Counted from the first letter of the stretch, positions 7,342 through 16,328 are shown. The stretch is 64,000 bases of DNA from Fimbriimonadaceae bacterium (GCA_020850355.1 JADZEX010000034.1:62001-126000); one strand, 5' to 3'. Numbers and translations: made by a program. The notes: a model not told the origin generated them from the sequence alone.

Positions 7342-8715
7342 ATGCAGAAGCTGGCGTGTTTCAAGGCCTACGACATTCGCGGCCGGGTGCCTGAGGATCT
7401 GGACGAGGACCTCGTCTGCCGCATCGGTCAGGCCTACGCGGCGGTCGTCCAACCGGGCGGGCCGGTGGCGGTGGGTCGGGACATTCGGGAGTCCAGCGAA
7501 GCGCTGGCTGCCGCGCTCGGCGCCGGGCTGCGGGCGGCCGGGGTCGACAGTGTCGACCTTGGCTTGTGTGGCACCGAGATGGTCTACCACGCCGCGGCCC
7601 AGCCGGGCCGCGGTGGCGGCATCATGGTCACCGCCAGTCACAACCCGAAGGGTGACAATGGTCTGAAGCTGGTGGTCCACGACCTGGCCAGCAACCTCGT
7701 GCGGCCGGTCGACGCGGAGGCCGAGATGCCGCGGATGGAGGCGCTGGTCCGCCAGGGCCCGCTGCCCGCGGGTGGCGGCGGCCGCGCGCTGCGGAGCGAC
7801 GTGTTGGAGACCTACCGGGAGCAGGTGCTGGGCTTCCTGGCCGGCCGCGAGCTGGCGTCGTACAAGGTGGTGGTGAACGCCGGCAATGGCTGCGCCGGGC
7901 CGGTGCTCGACGCGCTGGCGGCCGACCTGCCCTTCGAGCTGGTGCGGCTGCACCATGCGCCCGACGGCAGCTTCCCCCACGGCGTGCCGAACCCCCTGCT
8001 GGTGGCCAACCGCGCGGTCACCAGCGCGAAGGTGCTGGAGTGCCGCGCTGATTTCGGCGTCGCCTGGGACGGCGACTTCGACCGCTGCTTCCTGTTCGAC
8101 CACACCGGCGACTTCGTCGAGGGCTACTACATCGTCGGGCTGCTGGCCGAAGCGTTGCTGGCGGAGGCCCCCGGCGGACTGATCGTCCACGATCCGCGCC
8201 TCTACTGGAACACCCAACAGGTCGTCGCTCGGGCGGGCGGCGCGGCGGTCAAGAGCCGCACCGGCCACGCCCGCATCAAGGCCGTGATGGCCGGCTGGGA
8301 TTGCCTCTACGGCGGCGAAATGTCGGCCCACCATTACTTCCGCGACTTCCACCACTGCGACAGCGGGATGGTGCCCTGGCTGCTCGTGGCGGCCTTGCTG
8401 GCGGCCCGCGGCACCACGCTCCGGGAGCTTGTTGCCGAGCGCCTGGCGGCCTTCCCGTGCAGCGGCGAGCTGAACTACACCATCCCCGACCCGCAGGCGG
8501 TCTGGCGCCAACTGCTGCGGCAGTACGCCCCGGCCGCGCCGCAGGTCGACTTCTTCGACGGCCTCTCGCTGACCTGCGACGACTGGCGCTGCAACCTGCG
8601 CAGCTCGGACACCGAGCGGACGCAGCTTCGCCTGAACGTCGAATCCCGCGGCGACGAGGCTCTGATGTGCCGGCAGCGCGACGCCATCGACGCCGTGCTG
8701 CGGGCGGCCAGTTGA
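7342..8715 (+). CDS. manB: Phosphomannomutase/phosphoglucomutase
   Basis: This 457-residue alpha-D-phosphohexomutase belongs to the AlgC/ManB branch. It has the active-site phosphoserine loop TASHNPKG with S99, the metal loop DGDFDR about residue 242, and the sugar-binding loop GGEMSAHHYF about residue 314. The C-terminal phosphate-binding region (NLRSSDTERTQLRLNVES) is intact. Start ATG 7342 lies two bases after the manA stop, so translation is probably coupled. It converts hexose-6-phosphate to hexose-1-phosphate in the cytoplasm. The length is normal and all key residues are present. Confidence 0.93.
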   Translation: MQKLACFKAYDIRGRVPEDLDEDLVCRIGQAYAAVVQPGGPVAVGRDIRESSEALAAALGAGLRAAGVDSVDLGLCGTEMVYHAAAQPGRGGGIMVTASHNPKGDNGLKLVVHDLASNLVRPVDAEAEMPRMEALVRQGPLPAGGGGRALRSDVLETYREQVLGFLAGRELASYKVVVNAGNGCAGPVLDALAADLPFELVRLHHAPDGSFPHGVPNPLLVANRAVTSAKVLECRADFGVAWDGDFDRCFLFDHTGDFVEGYYIVGLLAEALLAEAPGGLIVHDPRLYWNTQQVVARAGGAAVKSRTGHARIKAVMAGWDCLYGGEMSAHHYFRDFHHCDSGMVPWLLVAALLAARGTTLRELVAERLAAFPCSGELNYTIPDPQAVWRQLLRQYAPAAPQVDFFDGLSLTCDDWRCNLRSSDTERTQLRLNVESRGDEALMCRQRDAIDAVLRAAS

Positions 8716-8726
8716 AAGGAACCCTG

Positions 8727-9059
8727 ATGAGCAGTGCCCCCGAGAGCTTCGCCGACGTCGTGCTGCAGACCAAAGCCAACGTCTACTTCGACGGCCGCGT
8801 GGTCAGCCACGGCTTCACCCTGCCCAGCGGCGAGCGCAAGACCGTCGGCCTGATCTACCCCGGCGCCTACCACTTCGGCACCGGCGCCCCCGAGCGCATG
8901 GAGCTGGTCGCCGGCAGTTGCCGTGTCAAGCTCGACGGCAGTGACACCTGGACCAGCTACGCCGCCGGCGAGCACTTCGACGTGCCGGGCAACAGCGGCT
9001 TCGACATCGAAGTGGCCGCGGGCAGCATCGCGGAGTATGTCTGCTCGTTCCTGAGCTGA
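8727..9059 (+). CDS. ppnP: Pyrimidine/purine nucleoside phosphorylase
   Basis: This 110-residue single-domain cupin begins at ATG 8727 with AAGGA overlapping the end of the mutase gene. The sequence KANVYFDGRVVSHGF, then ERKTVGLIYPGAYHFGT and YAAGEHFDVPGNSGFDI, matches PpnP (formerly DUF1255/YaiE) along its entire length. PpnP splits several nucleosides with phosphate, giving ribose-1-phosphate and free base. Here it appears to be the last gene of the manA-manB transcript, a placement that may simply be shared transcription. It ends 8 bases from a convergent defence gene. Confidence 0.93.
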   Translation: MSSAPESFADVVLQTKANVYFDGRVVSHGFTLPSGERKTVGLIYPGAYHFGTGAPERMELVAGSCRVKLDGSDTWTSYAAGEHFDVPGNSGFDIEVAAGSIAEYVCSFLS

Positions 9060-9067
9060 CCGGCTGC

Positions 9068-9847
9068 TCAGGGCCGGGGCAGGTGGAGGCCGTACTGCTG
9101 GCGCACGCCAGCGGGGATGTGAGCGTCGATCACCTCGTACGCGAGGGCCGCGTACTGGGCTGATGATTGCGCGAAGGCCGCTACCGCGGCCCAGTGCTGC
9201 GGCGTCACGGTGCCGCTCGACAGTGCTTGCAGAGCCACCTGCAGCGGGCCCTCCAGCAGCTCCATCTGTTTGTTTTGCAGCTCGAGCAGATCCTGTCGCC
9301 AGAGCTTGACGATCTCTATTGTGGTCCGTCCGCGCTGGCTGCCGGCACGCGGCAGCGGGAGCCAGCGGTCCACCAGGACGTACTGAATGTGGTCCATCGG
9401 GTCGTCGGCCGCGGGGTCAAGCAGGCGCGGCTGTTCGCGGCCGGGCGGTGGGGAGCCGACTGCAAGCCGCTGCTGCGGATCGGCCAACGGAAACGAGTCG
9501 CGCTTGGCGTTGTTGCAGCAGTCGCAAGCAAAGAGCAGGTTCTCCCAGCTCCAGGCAAGCCACCAGTAACCTGGTTGCGGGGCGATGCCAGCCCCCTGCC
9601 GGGCCGCGGCCTTCGGGCGGAAGTGATCCACCTCCTGGAACTTCTCCTCCAGTGCCCGCTCGCAGTAGCAGCACTTGTGATGCTGCGCTGCGCACAACGG
9701 GCCACGCGCTGGACCGCGGTAGGCGTCGCCGACCAGTTGTGCGGTGAGCGGTATGCCATCGGCCAGGGCGTCAGCCACTCGCGCCAGCTCGCGCTGCCGG
9801 ATCGGGCCTAGAGTCGCCGGTTCTGGACCTCGGCGTAGACGGATCAC
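9068..9847 (-). CDS. ptuB: HNH endonuclease, PtuB-like (TIGR02646 type), Septu candidate
   Basis: This 259-residue protein starts at GTG 9847, which overlaps the ATPase stop as GTGA. The HNH zinc-finger elements are clear: CxxC at 59-62 (KCCYCERAL), VDHFRPK with H75, and NLLFACDCCNNAKRDSFPL about 103-121. This order and wording are characteristic of the TIGR02646 nuclease that partners the Septu ATPase (PtuA) and also occurs in the retron Ec78 effector. In Septu the ATPase controls the HNH nuclease, which cleaves DNA on infection. No retron reverse transcriptase or msr is visible nearby, so this looks like stand-alone Septu. Its target and induction are unknown. Confidence 0.82.
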   Translation of the reverse strand: MIRLRRGPEPATLGPIRQRELARVADALADGIPLTAQLVGDAYRGPARGPLCAAQHHKCCYCERALEEKFQEVDHFRPKAAARQGAGIAPQPGYWWLAWSWENLLFACDCCNNAKRDSFPLADPQQRLAVGSPPPGREQPRLLDPAADDPMDHIQYVLVDRWLPLPRAGSQRGRTTIEIVKLWRQDLLELQNKQMELLEGPLQVALQALSSGTVTPQHWAAVAAFAQSSAQYAALAYEVIDAHIPAGVRQQYGLHLPRP

Positions 9848-11094
9848 GACGCTCCACCTGCCCGGCGCACGGGCGGCCAGGGCGGCGCCAGCTCCAACGA
9901 GCGGAGCAGCTCCAGGACCTCCTGCACCGCACGTTCGTCCTCGGTTGATCGAGCGGGGTTCGCCGCCAGCATGACGTACTGCATGAGCTTCTCGTGGACC
10001 GCAGCCAGGACCGGGTTCGTGGCATCGAACGCCTGCTCCAGCAACTCGCCGCCCGTCATGGTCTGCGGCCGGAACTCGACGGTCTCGGGGCGCACCTCGT
10101 GGCCGTCCAACCGCAACCGCACAATCTCCCCCTCGTCCAGCCCCGGCAGCACCATCGGGGAGTGTGTCGTGGCGACAAACTGCATCCACGGGAAGGTGGC
10201 CTTGAGGGCGCGGACCAGCCCGCTCTGCCAGCGCGGATGCAGGTGGGCATCGAGTTCGTCCAGCAGGACCAGGCCGGTCATCTCGGCCGGTGCGACCGGC
10301 TGGCCCGCGTAGAGGTAGTAGTGGCCGACCAGATCGGCGACCCAGGCGATGGTGGACTGGTAGCCTTCGGACAGCCAGATCGCCGGGACCTTCGGCGCCT
10401 CCGGGCCGTCGCCGAACTGGAAGCGGTGGGATTCGATCAGGTCGCTGGCCTGCCGCACCCCGCCGCGGCCGCGGAGTTCGATATCCGCAATCCGCGGGGC
10501 CAGGACCGAGTCCCCGGCCAGGATCCTGCGCAAGGTTCTGACCAGATCGTGACGTTGGCGGTCGGGAAGCAGATCGGCGAAACCGGTCGCCACCAGGCGC
10601 TTTGGCTCGAAGAGGGGCCGCAGCCGGTCCAAGCTCGACTGCGGCTGCACGGCGGTGAATGGTGCCGGGAGATCGCGACGCGTGCCGTAGGCGACGCAGA
10701 AGCCCGCCAGCCCGACATCGTCGGCCTCGTCGATGGAACGCAAGCTGGCCTGACCCGGTCGCGCGTGGAGCGAACGGCGGACGATCCCATCGACCGGTCG
10801 CCCTTGGCCGGCGCCCTCTTGGTCGCGCTCGTCCAGGCAGACCTGCAGGTCGACCGCTGGCGCCGCACGCCCGCCAGGCCGTAGGGGCCACAACTCCTCC
10901 GCATCGGCCAGCACCGCGCTGTTGCCCCCGCCCGCCACGGCCAGCGCGATCGTCTTCAGGATGGTCGTCTTGCACGTGCCGTTCTCACCGATCAGCACCG
11001 TCCAGAGCCGCGGCTGGCCGTCGGGCTTCGTGAAGTCCAAGGTCAGGTCACGGATCAGCTTGGTGTTCTGGAGCCGCACCGAGCGGAGGTACAT
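9844..11094 (-). CDS. AAA_21-type ATPase, PtuA-like Septu component
   Basis: This 416-residue ATPase starts at ATG 11094 with a GAGGGA box that overlaps the stop of the dehydrogenase gene upstream (12-base gap). The P-loop is GENGTCKTT (36-44), in which the last Gly is Cys41. Near the C-terminus lie Walker B GLVLLDELDAHLHPRW and an H-loop-like FVATTHSPMVLPGL. The domain order matches the single-ABC-head ATPases of Septu and related conflict systems. It is four-base coupled to the HNH gene. The tight spacing behind a catabolic operon suggests that expression may depend on read-through from that operon. Confidence 0.85.
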   Translation of the reverse strand: MYLRSVRLQNTKLIRDLTLDFTKPDGQPRLWTVLIGENGTCKTTILKTIALAVAGGGNSAVLADAEELWPLRPGGRAAPAVDLQVCLDERDQEGAGQGRPVDGIVRRSLHARPGQASLRSIDEADDVGLAGFCVAYGTRRDLPAPFTAVQPQSSLDRLRPLFEPKRLVATGFADLLPDRQRHDLVRTLRRILAGDSVLAPRIADIELRGRGGVRQASDLIESHRFQFGDGPEAPKVPAIWLSEGYQSTIAWVADLVGHYYLYAGQPVAPAEMTGLVLLDELDAHLHPRWQSGLVRALKATFPWMQFVATTHSPMVLPGLDEGEIVRLRLDGHEVRPETVEFRPQTMTGGELLEQAFDATNPVLAAVHEKLMQYVMLAANPARSTEDERAVQEVLELLRSLELAPPWPPVRRAGGAS

Positions 11095-11106
11095 GGTCGC
11101 GTTCCC

Positions 11107-12081
11107 TCAGCGCCAGTCAAACAGCGCCACTAGTGACTCCTGCGGGCGGTGCAGGAGGGTCTGGTAGACCTCCTGGCAGTCGGCCGGGGCGGCGACCTGG
11201 GCCAGGCCGGCGACGTTGACGCGGCCGGTGTGCAGCCAGCGCAGCGCCGTCAGGTAGTTGTCCAGGATGCTGCCGATGGTGAACTCCCGCGGGTGCCAGG
11301 GCAGCTCCCACTCCCAGCCGCTGCGGAGTTGGACGTAGCGGTGGAAGATCAGGTGCAGCAGCTCGTGCGCCGGCAGCGCGCCGCGGCGTTGCCAGGGGAC
11401 GCCGACCATCACCACCTCGCCACCCTTGCGGACGGTGGCGCAGGCGTCGTGTACCGCGGCTTCGTGGCCGGAGCATTCGACCACCAGTTGCAGTTGCGTG
11501 GTCAGCACCGGGTCGCTGGGGTCGAGCCGCTCGGCCACCTGGCAGTCACACCGCTCGGCCAGCCAGGCGCGGCGCGACGCAAGGGGATCGACGCCGATCA
11601 CGCGGTAGCCGGCGGCGCTGAAGTTCTGGGCGGCGAGGTGCCCGACCGGGCCGAGGCCGGTCACGGCGACCAGCGAGTTCGGCCGGGCCTTGGTGGTCGT
11701 GACGGTGGTCAGGGTCACGCCGAGCAACCGAGCGAAGACCGCCACTTCGGAGCCCAGGTCGGCCGCGACGGGCACCACGGCGTTGGCGCGGGCCCGGGTC
11801 CAGCCGACATGCGGCGTCTGCGCGAAGACCCGCTGGCCGACCTGCAGGTCGCTGACCTCGGCGCCGACGGCGGCGATCTCAAAGACCGCGGCGTAGCCGC
11901 ACTGGTAGGGGAAGCTCTCCCCCAGGTAGCCGTGGTTGAGCTCGGTGCCGGGGCTGACCAGCGTGCAGATGGTCGGTCCCTCCACCTCGTGCGGCCCGAG
12001 CGGCGTGGTGCTGCTGCGGGTTACCAGACTGGCCTGCTCGCGGGCGGTGAACTGCACCGCCTGATACTTCCGTTCGCTCAC
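11107..12081 (-). CDS. Zinc-type alcohol dehydrogenase/quinone oxidoreductase-like protein
   Basis: This 324-residue MDR-superfamily protein starts at GTG 12081, overlapping the upstream isomerase stop (GTGA). The N-terminal GroES-like domain carries SPGTELNHGY and CGYAAVFEIAAVG, and the Rossmann loop is GLGPVG in AVTGLGPVGHLAAQNF. The usual catalytic zinc ligands (CGTD, GHE) are missing, as in BchC-like and quinone-oxidoreductase-like members. It probably oxidises a sugar or cyclitol alcohol with NAD(P). It is the last metabolic gene of a run also holding an isomerase and a nitrilase, and the Septu ATPase gene follows 12 bases downstream. Confidence 0.82.
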   Translation of the reverse strand: MSERKYQAVQFTAREQASLVTRSSTTPLGPHEVEGPTICTLVSPGTELNHGYLGESFPYQCGYAAVFEIAAVGAEVSDLQVGQRVFAQTPHVGWTRARANAVVPVAADLGSEVAVFARLLGVTLTTVTTTKARPNSLVAVTGLGPVGHLAAQNFSAAGYRVIGVDPLASRRAWLAERCDCQVAERLDPSDPVLTTQLQLVVECSGHEAAVHDACATVRKGGEVVMVGVPWQRRGALPAHELLHLIFHRYVQLRSGWEWELPWHPREFTIGSILDNYLTALRWLHTGRVNVAGLAQVAAPADCQEVYQTLLHRPQESLVALFDWR

Positions 12082-12911
12082 CACGCCACTCCCGTCTCGA
12101 CGGCCACCGCCCGCAGATGCGCCGCGGCGGCGCGGTACTCCGCGGCGTTCGGCAGATGCTCCAGCATCACGGGCACGTCGTCCAGCTCGGCGGCGCAGCG
12201 CAGGAAGGTGGCGTAGTCCAACACGCCCGTCCCGGGGCGGCACTCGTCCAGGTGCAGCGTCAGGTGCTGCGCGAAACAGATGTCCTTGGCGTGGCAACTG
12301 CGGATGTGGGCGCCAAGCACCTCGAAGCAGTGGCGCAGCAGGGCGCCGGTGTCGTAGGCGCGGGCCGGGCAGTTGACGATGTTGACCGGGTCGAGATGCA
12401 CCGCGAAGCCGGGCCGGTCGATCGCCACGATCAGGTCGTAGTAGCTTTCGGCCGAGTCCGGGAAGATCCAGGGCATCGTCTCCAGCGAGTAGGCGGTCCG
12501 GCGCGGGCGCACGGCATCGATGATCTGGCGCACCGTTTCGACGATGGCGTCGAAGGTGTCGGGGCTGAGGTTGTCGCGGTGCGGGCCATCCCACCGTTCG
12601 GGGTGGCGCGACCCGGCGATGTTGACGCAGCACCGCGCGCCGACTCGTTCGGCGAGGTCGAGCTGCCGCTGGCAGTGGGCGATGGCCTGCGCGGCGGCCG
12701 TGCTGTCGACGGCGATCGGGTTGGACCAGGCACCCACCTCGGCGATCACCAAGTCCGCCTCGGCCGCGGCGGTCACGTAGGCCTGCACGACATCGCCCGG
12801 CGTGTCGGCCGCCACCGGGCAGAAGGCCGCCCGGTAGCCCTCGGCGCGGTGGCTGGCCACCCACGCCTCGGGGCTGGCGGGCTGGTCGAAAACCGGTCCT
12901 CCCAGTCGCAT
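12078..12911 (-). CDS. Sugar phosphate isomerase/epimerase (xylose-isomerase-like TIM barrel)
   Basis: This 277-residue cytoplasmic TIM barrel of the AP-endonuclease-2/IolE family starts at ATG 12911. Metal and active-site signatures include SLETMPW (Glu), HLDPVNIVN (His-Asp), SCHAKDI (His with Lys) and the late VMLEHLP (Glu). These match the four-ligand metal site of the family. It is four-base coupled to the following dehydrogenase, a pairing often seen in cyclitol or rare-sugar pathways. Its substrate cannot be deduced from the sequence. Confidence 0.85.
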   Translation of the reverse strand: MRLGGPVFDQPASPEAWVASHRAEGYRAAFCPVAADTPGDVVQAYVTAAAEADLVIAEVGAWSNPIAVDSTAAAQAIAHCQRQLDLAERVGARCCVNIAGSRHPERWDGPHRDNLSPDTFDAIVETVRQIIDAVRPRRTAYSLETMPWIFPDSAESYYDLIVAIDRPGFAVHLDPVNIVNCPARAYDTGALLRHCFEVLGAHIRSCHAKDICFAQHLTLHLDECRPGTGVLDYATFLRCAAELDDVPVMLEHLPNAAEYRAAAAHLRAVAVETGVAW

Positions 12912-12942
12912 CGCAGCGTCTCCTGCCGGCCGCGCCGGCGGT

Positions 12943-14247
12943 CTAGCGTAACGAGCCGAGGCAGTCGTCGGCCGTGAACGCGCCGTAGACGCTGGGCCGG
13001 CGTTGCATCCAGTTGATGTCGCGGAAGCAGCCCCCCTGCCAGACGCGGTAGCCGTCGTCGAGCGTGACGTCCGCGGTGATCGCGTCCTGGTCGCCATCGT
13101 TCCAGGCCAGTACCTCGCCCTTACGGTCGATGATACACGAAGCCTGCACGGTGTTGCGTGCCGCCACCAGACAGAGCTGGTTGTCCATCGCATGGGTCCG
13201 CTGGATGGCCAGCCAGCGGCTGTCGTGGTGGATCGGCGGACCGAGACTGAAGCGGTCGGCGCGGTGGTCACCCATGATCGGCAGCAGCAGGAAGTCGGCG
13301 CCCTGCAGGCCGACCATCCGCGAACTCTCGGCGGCGCTGCTGTCCATGCAGATGTTGCAGCCGATTCGGCCGACTTCGGTCTGGTAGACCGGGAAGTCGT
13401 CGCCGGGCAGCACGCCGGAATCGCTCTCGCCGGCCTCGGCCAGGTGGACCTTGTGGTAGCACCCGTCCACCTCGCCCGACGGGCCGATCAGCACGGCACT
13501 GTTGTAGACCGCCTCGCCGTCGCGCTCGTTGAGGCCGAGGCAGATCCGCGTCTGGTAGCGCCTCGCGAGCTCCTGAAACGGCGCGGTCTCAGGCCCCGGC
13601 ACCGTGACGGCGAGGTCGTAGACGGTCCCCGGCACCTGCCACTGCAGGGCAATCTCGGGCAGCACCACCAGCTTCGCCCCGGCGGCGGCCGCCGCGGCGG
13701 CGCGGGTCGCGTAGAAGTCGACATTGCGGTCGAGCGTCCAGGCTCCACCGCGGTCGCGCATTTGTCCGGTGACCACCGCCACGGCTACCGGCGGCGCGGC
13801 CGGCAGGGCCGGCAAGGGTTCGATCTGCGGGGTGCCCCAACAGGTCTCGCCCGTGCTGCTCCAGCGGAAGACGGTCCGGACCGTCAACGACGTGGCCCCG
13901 GGCGGCACGGCCACCTCGCGGGCAAAGACGGTCGTGGTCGGGCTGTTGCGGCACGGCAGCAGATGGTCCCAGAGTACCGTCCGCTCGGTCCCCGCGCCCG
14001 GCTCCAAGTCGCCCCAGGCGGCGATGCAGCGGAGTTGGTCGCGCGGGACCGGTACGGCGCTGTGGGTGACCGGGACGGCCACCCGCAGGCGCGCCGCGGC
14101 GGGCAGGTGGTCGTAATGGAACTGCCAGCCACCGGCCAGGAAACGGGTGCCATTGGCGGCGGCGCGGTAGCCGTCGCGGGTGCTGGTCACCGCCGCGGCC
14201 CGGGGGTCGGCGGACCAGGTCTGCACGCGGTCAGGAGCCAGGGACAT
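12943..14247 (-). CDS. Carbon-nitrogen hydrolase (nitrilase superfamily) with extra N-terminal beta domain
   Basis: This is a 434-residue protein starting at ATG 14247 with GGAGAG 5-10 bases upstream. Residues 1-150 form a beta-rich, carbohydrate-binding-like region (WQFHYDHLPAAARLRVAVPV and later strands) that ordinary nitrilases lack. The catalytic domain starts about 152 with PVAVAVVTG and holds the Glu-Lys-Cys triad: E198 (LPEIA), K266 (YHKVHL), C300 (GCNICMDSS). The enzyme should hydrolyse a non-peptide C-N bond, for example an amide or N-carbamoyl group. There is no signal peptide. It heads the nitrilase-isomerase-dehydrogenase set. Confidence 0.85.
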   Translation of the reverse strand: MSLAPDRVQTWSADPRAAAVTSTRDGYRAAANGTRFLAGGWQFHYDHLPAAARLRVAVPVTHSAVPVPRDQLRCIAAWGDLEPGAGTERTVLWDHLLPCRNSPTTTVFAREVAVPPGATSLTVRTVFRWSSTGETCWGTPQIEPLPALPAAPPVAVAVVTGQMRDRGGAWTLDRNVDFYATRAAAAAAAGAKLVVLPEIALQWQVPGTVYDLAVTVPGPETAPFQELARRYQTRICLGLNERDGEAVYNSAVLIGPSGEVDGCYHKVHLAEAGESDSGVLPGDDFPVYQTEVGRIGCNICMDSSAAESSRMVGLQGADFLLLPIMGDHRADRFSLGPPIHHDSRWLAIQRTHAMDNQLCLVAARNTVQASCIIDRKGEVLAWNDGDQDAITADVTLDDGYRVWQGGCFRDINWMQRRPSVYGAFTADDCLGSLR

Positions 14248-14307
14248 GGCACTCTCCGGCGCGGCATACGCCGTGGGTGCGGCGCCTCCTCTGCGTCTGG
14301 CGCGAGC

Positions 14308-15843
14308 TCAGTCGGTGCTTGCGGCGTCCACCACCAAAGGGTGCGCCGACGATTCGCCACCGCGCCGGGCCAGCAGCTCCAGGCGACCACCGCCGTCCCA
14401 GGCGTAGGGCAGCCAGCGGGTCTGCAGGCGCGCCGGCAGCGGATGGGCGACGGGGGCGTCAACGCCGGGCGGCAGGTCCTGCAGCGCGACCGTGGCCGGC
14501 GCTCCCGGCACCGCCTGCAGCGTCACGGTGGTGTCGTCCAACTGGTAGCCCCAGACCACCAGGCCGGCCGGCTGGAGGGTGCGGCGCGCGGCCACCAGCA
14601 GCGGTCGCGGGGCGCTGGCCTCCAGCTCCTCGGCCAGGCTCTGCGGCGCCCCGGCGCGGGCGGTGAACCAGGGGTCCCACATGAAGCTGATCAGCTTGTC
14701 GGGCGCCAGGCCGGCCAGGACCACGGCCCGGTCGAGCCGTTCGCGGGTCGTCCGGCCAATCTCCGGGCCGTCCTGCCGGGCCGGTTCGAAGGCCTCGAGG
14801 TTGGCCCACAGCGCCAGCGGCCGGCCGCGCTGCGCGTTGGCGGCGTCGACCGCGGCGCGAGCGGCTCGGTAGAGCTCCCGCGTGTTGGCCTGGTAGGCCG
14901 CGCCGTAGGTCACCGCACCGACCGCCGGGTGGAGCCGCGGATCGACCGGCTGAGCGGCCTCGTGCGGCCAGTGCAGCCCAACCTTGCCGGTGCCGCGGCT
15001 GTCCTGCGGGGCGATCACGTCGACGTCGCAGGTCGCCAGCAGCGCGATGCCGGTCTGCACCGCCGCGACGGTGGTGCCGGTCGGTCGCCCGCGGCGGACG
15101 TCCCAGTAGGGCGAGATCACCACCGCCTTGCCCGGCAGCACTTCCCGGACCACGGCGTGCTGGCGGCGATAGGTCTCCAAGACCCGCGGCAGGCAACGCT
15201 CGGAGGCCGGCGTCTCGAGGCTTTGATAGACCCCGGCGAAGGCCGCCTGGGCAGCGTGCCGTTGCGCCCAGTCGCGCAGCACGCGGCGGGTGAAATCCTC
15301 CAGCAGCGGCAGGGCCGTGTGGTCGGGGTCCCAGGGATACTGTGGATCGACCGGGGCGCAGGGCATCCCGAGATAGGCCTGCCCGCGGCGCGGGCCGAGC
15401 GCCTGCAGCAAGAGCGTCACGGAGTCCTGGCGCCGGCCGGCGACGTAGACCAGGTCGACCTGCCCGGCGCCGGCCGGCACCGGGACCTGCAGCCGCCAGA
15501 CCAGTCGTTCGCCGTCCTCCAAGCGCTGGTCGGCAGGTCCGGTCAGCAGCGCCGGGCCGAAGGCCTCGTGGGACTCATAGGTGTAGATCCGCCGCACCCC
15601 GCCGGCCACCGTGGCGGGATCCAGCGCCCAGCGGCCGAAGACGGCGTGGGCCCGCAGCTCGTCCGGCGTGCGGCGCACCAGCCGCGGCCCGAACTGCAGC
15701 ACGGTGTCGGCCCCGAGCGCCGTGATCCGCGCCACCGCCGCCTCCCACTCGGCCGCGGTGGGCCGACCGAACAGCCAGTAGCCACTGACCGGATAGGGCG
15801 CTGGCGCCAGGGCCAGGAGCGTCGTCAGCAGCCAGGCGGTCAT
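14308..15843 (-). CDS. Secreted DUF4434-like TIM-barrel protein (putative glycoside hydrolase)
   Basis: This 511-residue protein starts at ATG 15843, overlapping the stop of the preceding small gene (ATGA). A short hydrophobic start (TAWLLTTLLALAPAPYPVSG) suggests a signal peptide. The next stretch, GYWLFGRPTAAEWEAAVARI followed by GADTVLQFGP, is the opening of DUF4434-type barrels. Later come AGVYQSLE, VVISPYWDVRRG and DVIAPQD, alternating strands and helices of a barrel. The C-terminal 120 residues are beta-rich. DUF4434 proteins belong to the glycoside-hydrolase clan but lack defined chemistry. It is likely exported and active on a glycan. Confidence 0.65.
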   Translation of the reverse strand: MTAWLLTTLLALAPAPYPVSGYWLFGRPTAAEWEAAVARITALGADTVLQFGPRLVRRTPDELRAHAVFGRWALDPATVAGGVRRIYTYESHEAFGPALLTGPADQRLEDGERLVWRLQVPVPAGAGQVDLVYVAGRRQDSVTLLLQALGPRRGQAYLGMPCAPVDPQYPWDPDHTALPLLEDFTRRVLRDWAQRHAAQAAFAGVYQSLETPASERCLPRVLETYRRQHAVVREVLPGKAVVISPYWDVRRGRPTGTTVAAVQTGIALLATCDVDVIAPQDSRGTGKVGLHWPHEAAQPVDPRLHPAVGAVTYGAAYQANTRELYRAARAAVDAANAQRGRPLALWANLEAFEPARQDGPEIGRTTRERLDRAVVLAGLAPDKLISFMWDPWFTARAGAPQSLAEELEASAPRPLLVAARRTLQPAGLVVWGYQLDDTTVTLQAVPGAPATVALQDLPPGVDAPVAHPLPARLQTRWLPYAWDGGGRLELLARRGGESSAHPLVVDAASTD

Positions 15844-16328
15844 GTCACGAACCCCCAGAGCTGCAGCGGCAGACCGCTGGGCGAGAGCAGCTCGCAGGTC
15901 CGCATCGGGCTGTCCTCACCCCACGGCGCGCCCAGCGGCTGGTGCGGCACGCCGCGGGCGGCGAGGGCTGCGGCGGCGGCCGTCAGGTTGCCGAGCATCA
16001 GCTCCAGCCGCAACCCCGGCGGCAGCGCGCCGGGCTGCCCGCGAGTCAGCGTGAAGGTGAAGGCGCCATCTGGGGACATCAGCATCACGTGATCCTCCCA
16101 GGCCGCGTTGACTGCACAGCCGAGCAAGTCGATGAAGAAGCCGACTTCGGCGGCGAAGTCTGGCACCGGCAGCACGAAACAGGCTTTCCAGCAGGTGCCC
16201 CATTCGAACGGCCAGTCATGCTGCGGCGCCGGCCAGCGCTGCTGCCAGTCGGCGGCGGACGTGAACGATCCGATCAGCGCCAGGCGGTGTTCACCAAGGG
16301 CGGTACAGTCGGCGATCCAGGGATCCAC
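15840..16328 (-). CDS. VOC/glyoxalase-like small protein
   Basis: This 162-residue protein is read from GTG 16328, chosen because GGAG lies 6 bases upstream; the frame also remains open to 16442, but that would run into the divergent lnt start. The segment LPVPDFAAEVGFFIDLLG, then AFTFTL and GLRLELMLGNLTAAAAALAARG, follows the beta-alpha-beta-beta-beta pattern of the vicinal oxygen chelate fold. One or two such modules could fit, so it may bind a metal or small ligand or be an antibiotic-resistance-like protein. It is four-base coupled to the DUF4434-like gene. Confidence 0.6.
   Translation of the reverse strand: MDPWIADCTALGEHRLALIGSFTSAADWQQRWPAPQHDWPFEWGTCWKACFVLPVPDFAAEVGFFIDLLGCAVNAAWEDHVMLMSPDGAFTFTLTRGQPGALPPGLRLELMLGNLTAAAAALAARGVPHQPLGAPWGEDSPMRTCELLSPSGLPLQLWGFVT

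Noticed and set aside
9068-11094. Retron-associated Septu
   Set aside because: No reverse transcriptase or msr-msd candidate was found on either side; neighbours are ppnP and a dehydrogenase.
13003-16092. 1029-codon plus-strand reading frame
   Set aside because: It lies opposite the nitrilase and DUF4434-like genes, which have full domains and good starts. The composition is Gly/Arg/Gln-rich and unlike a protein family.
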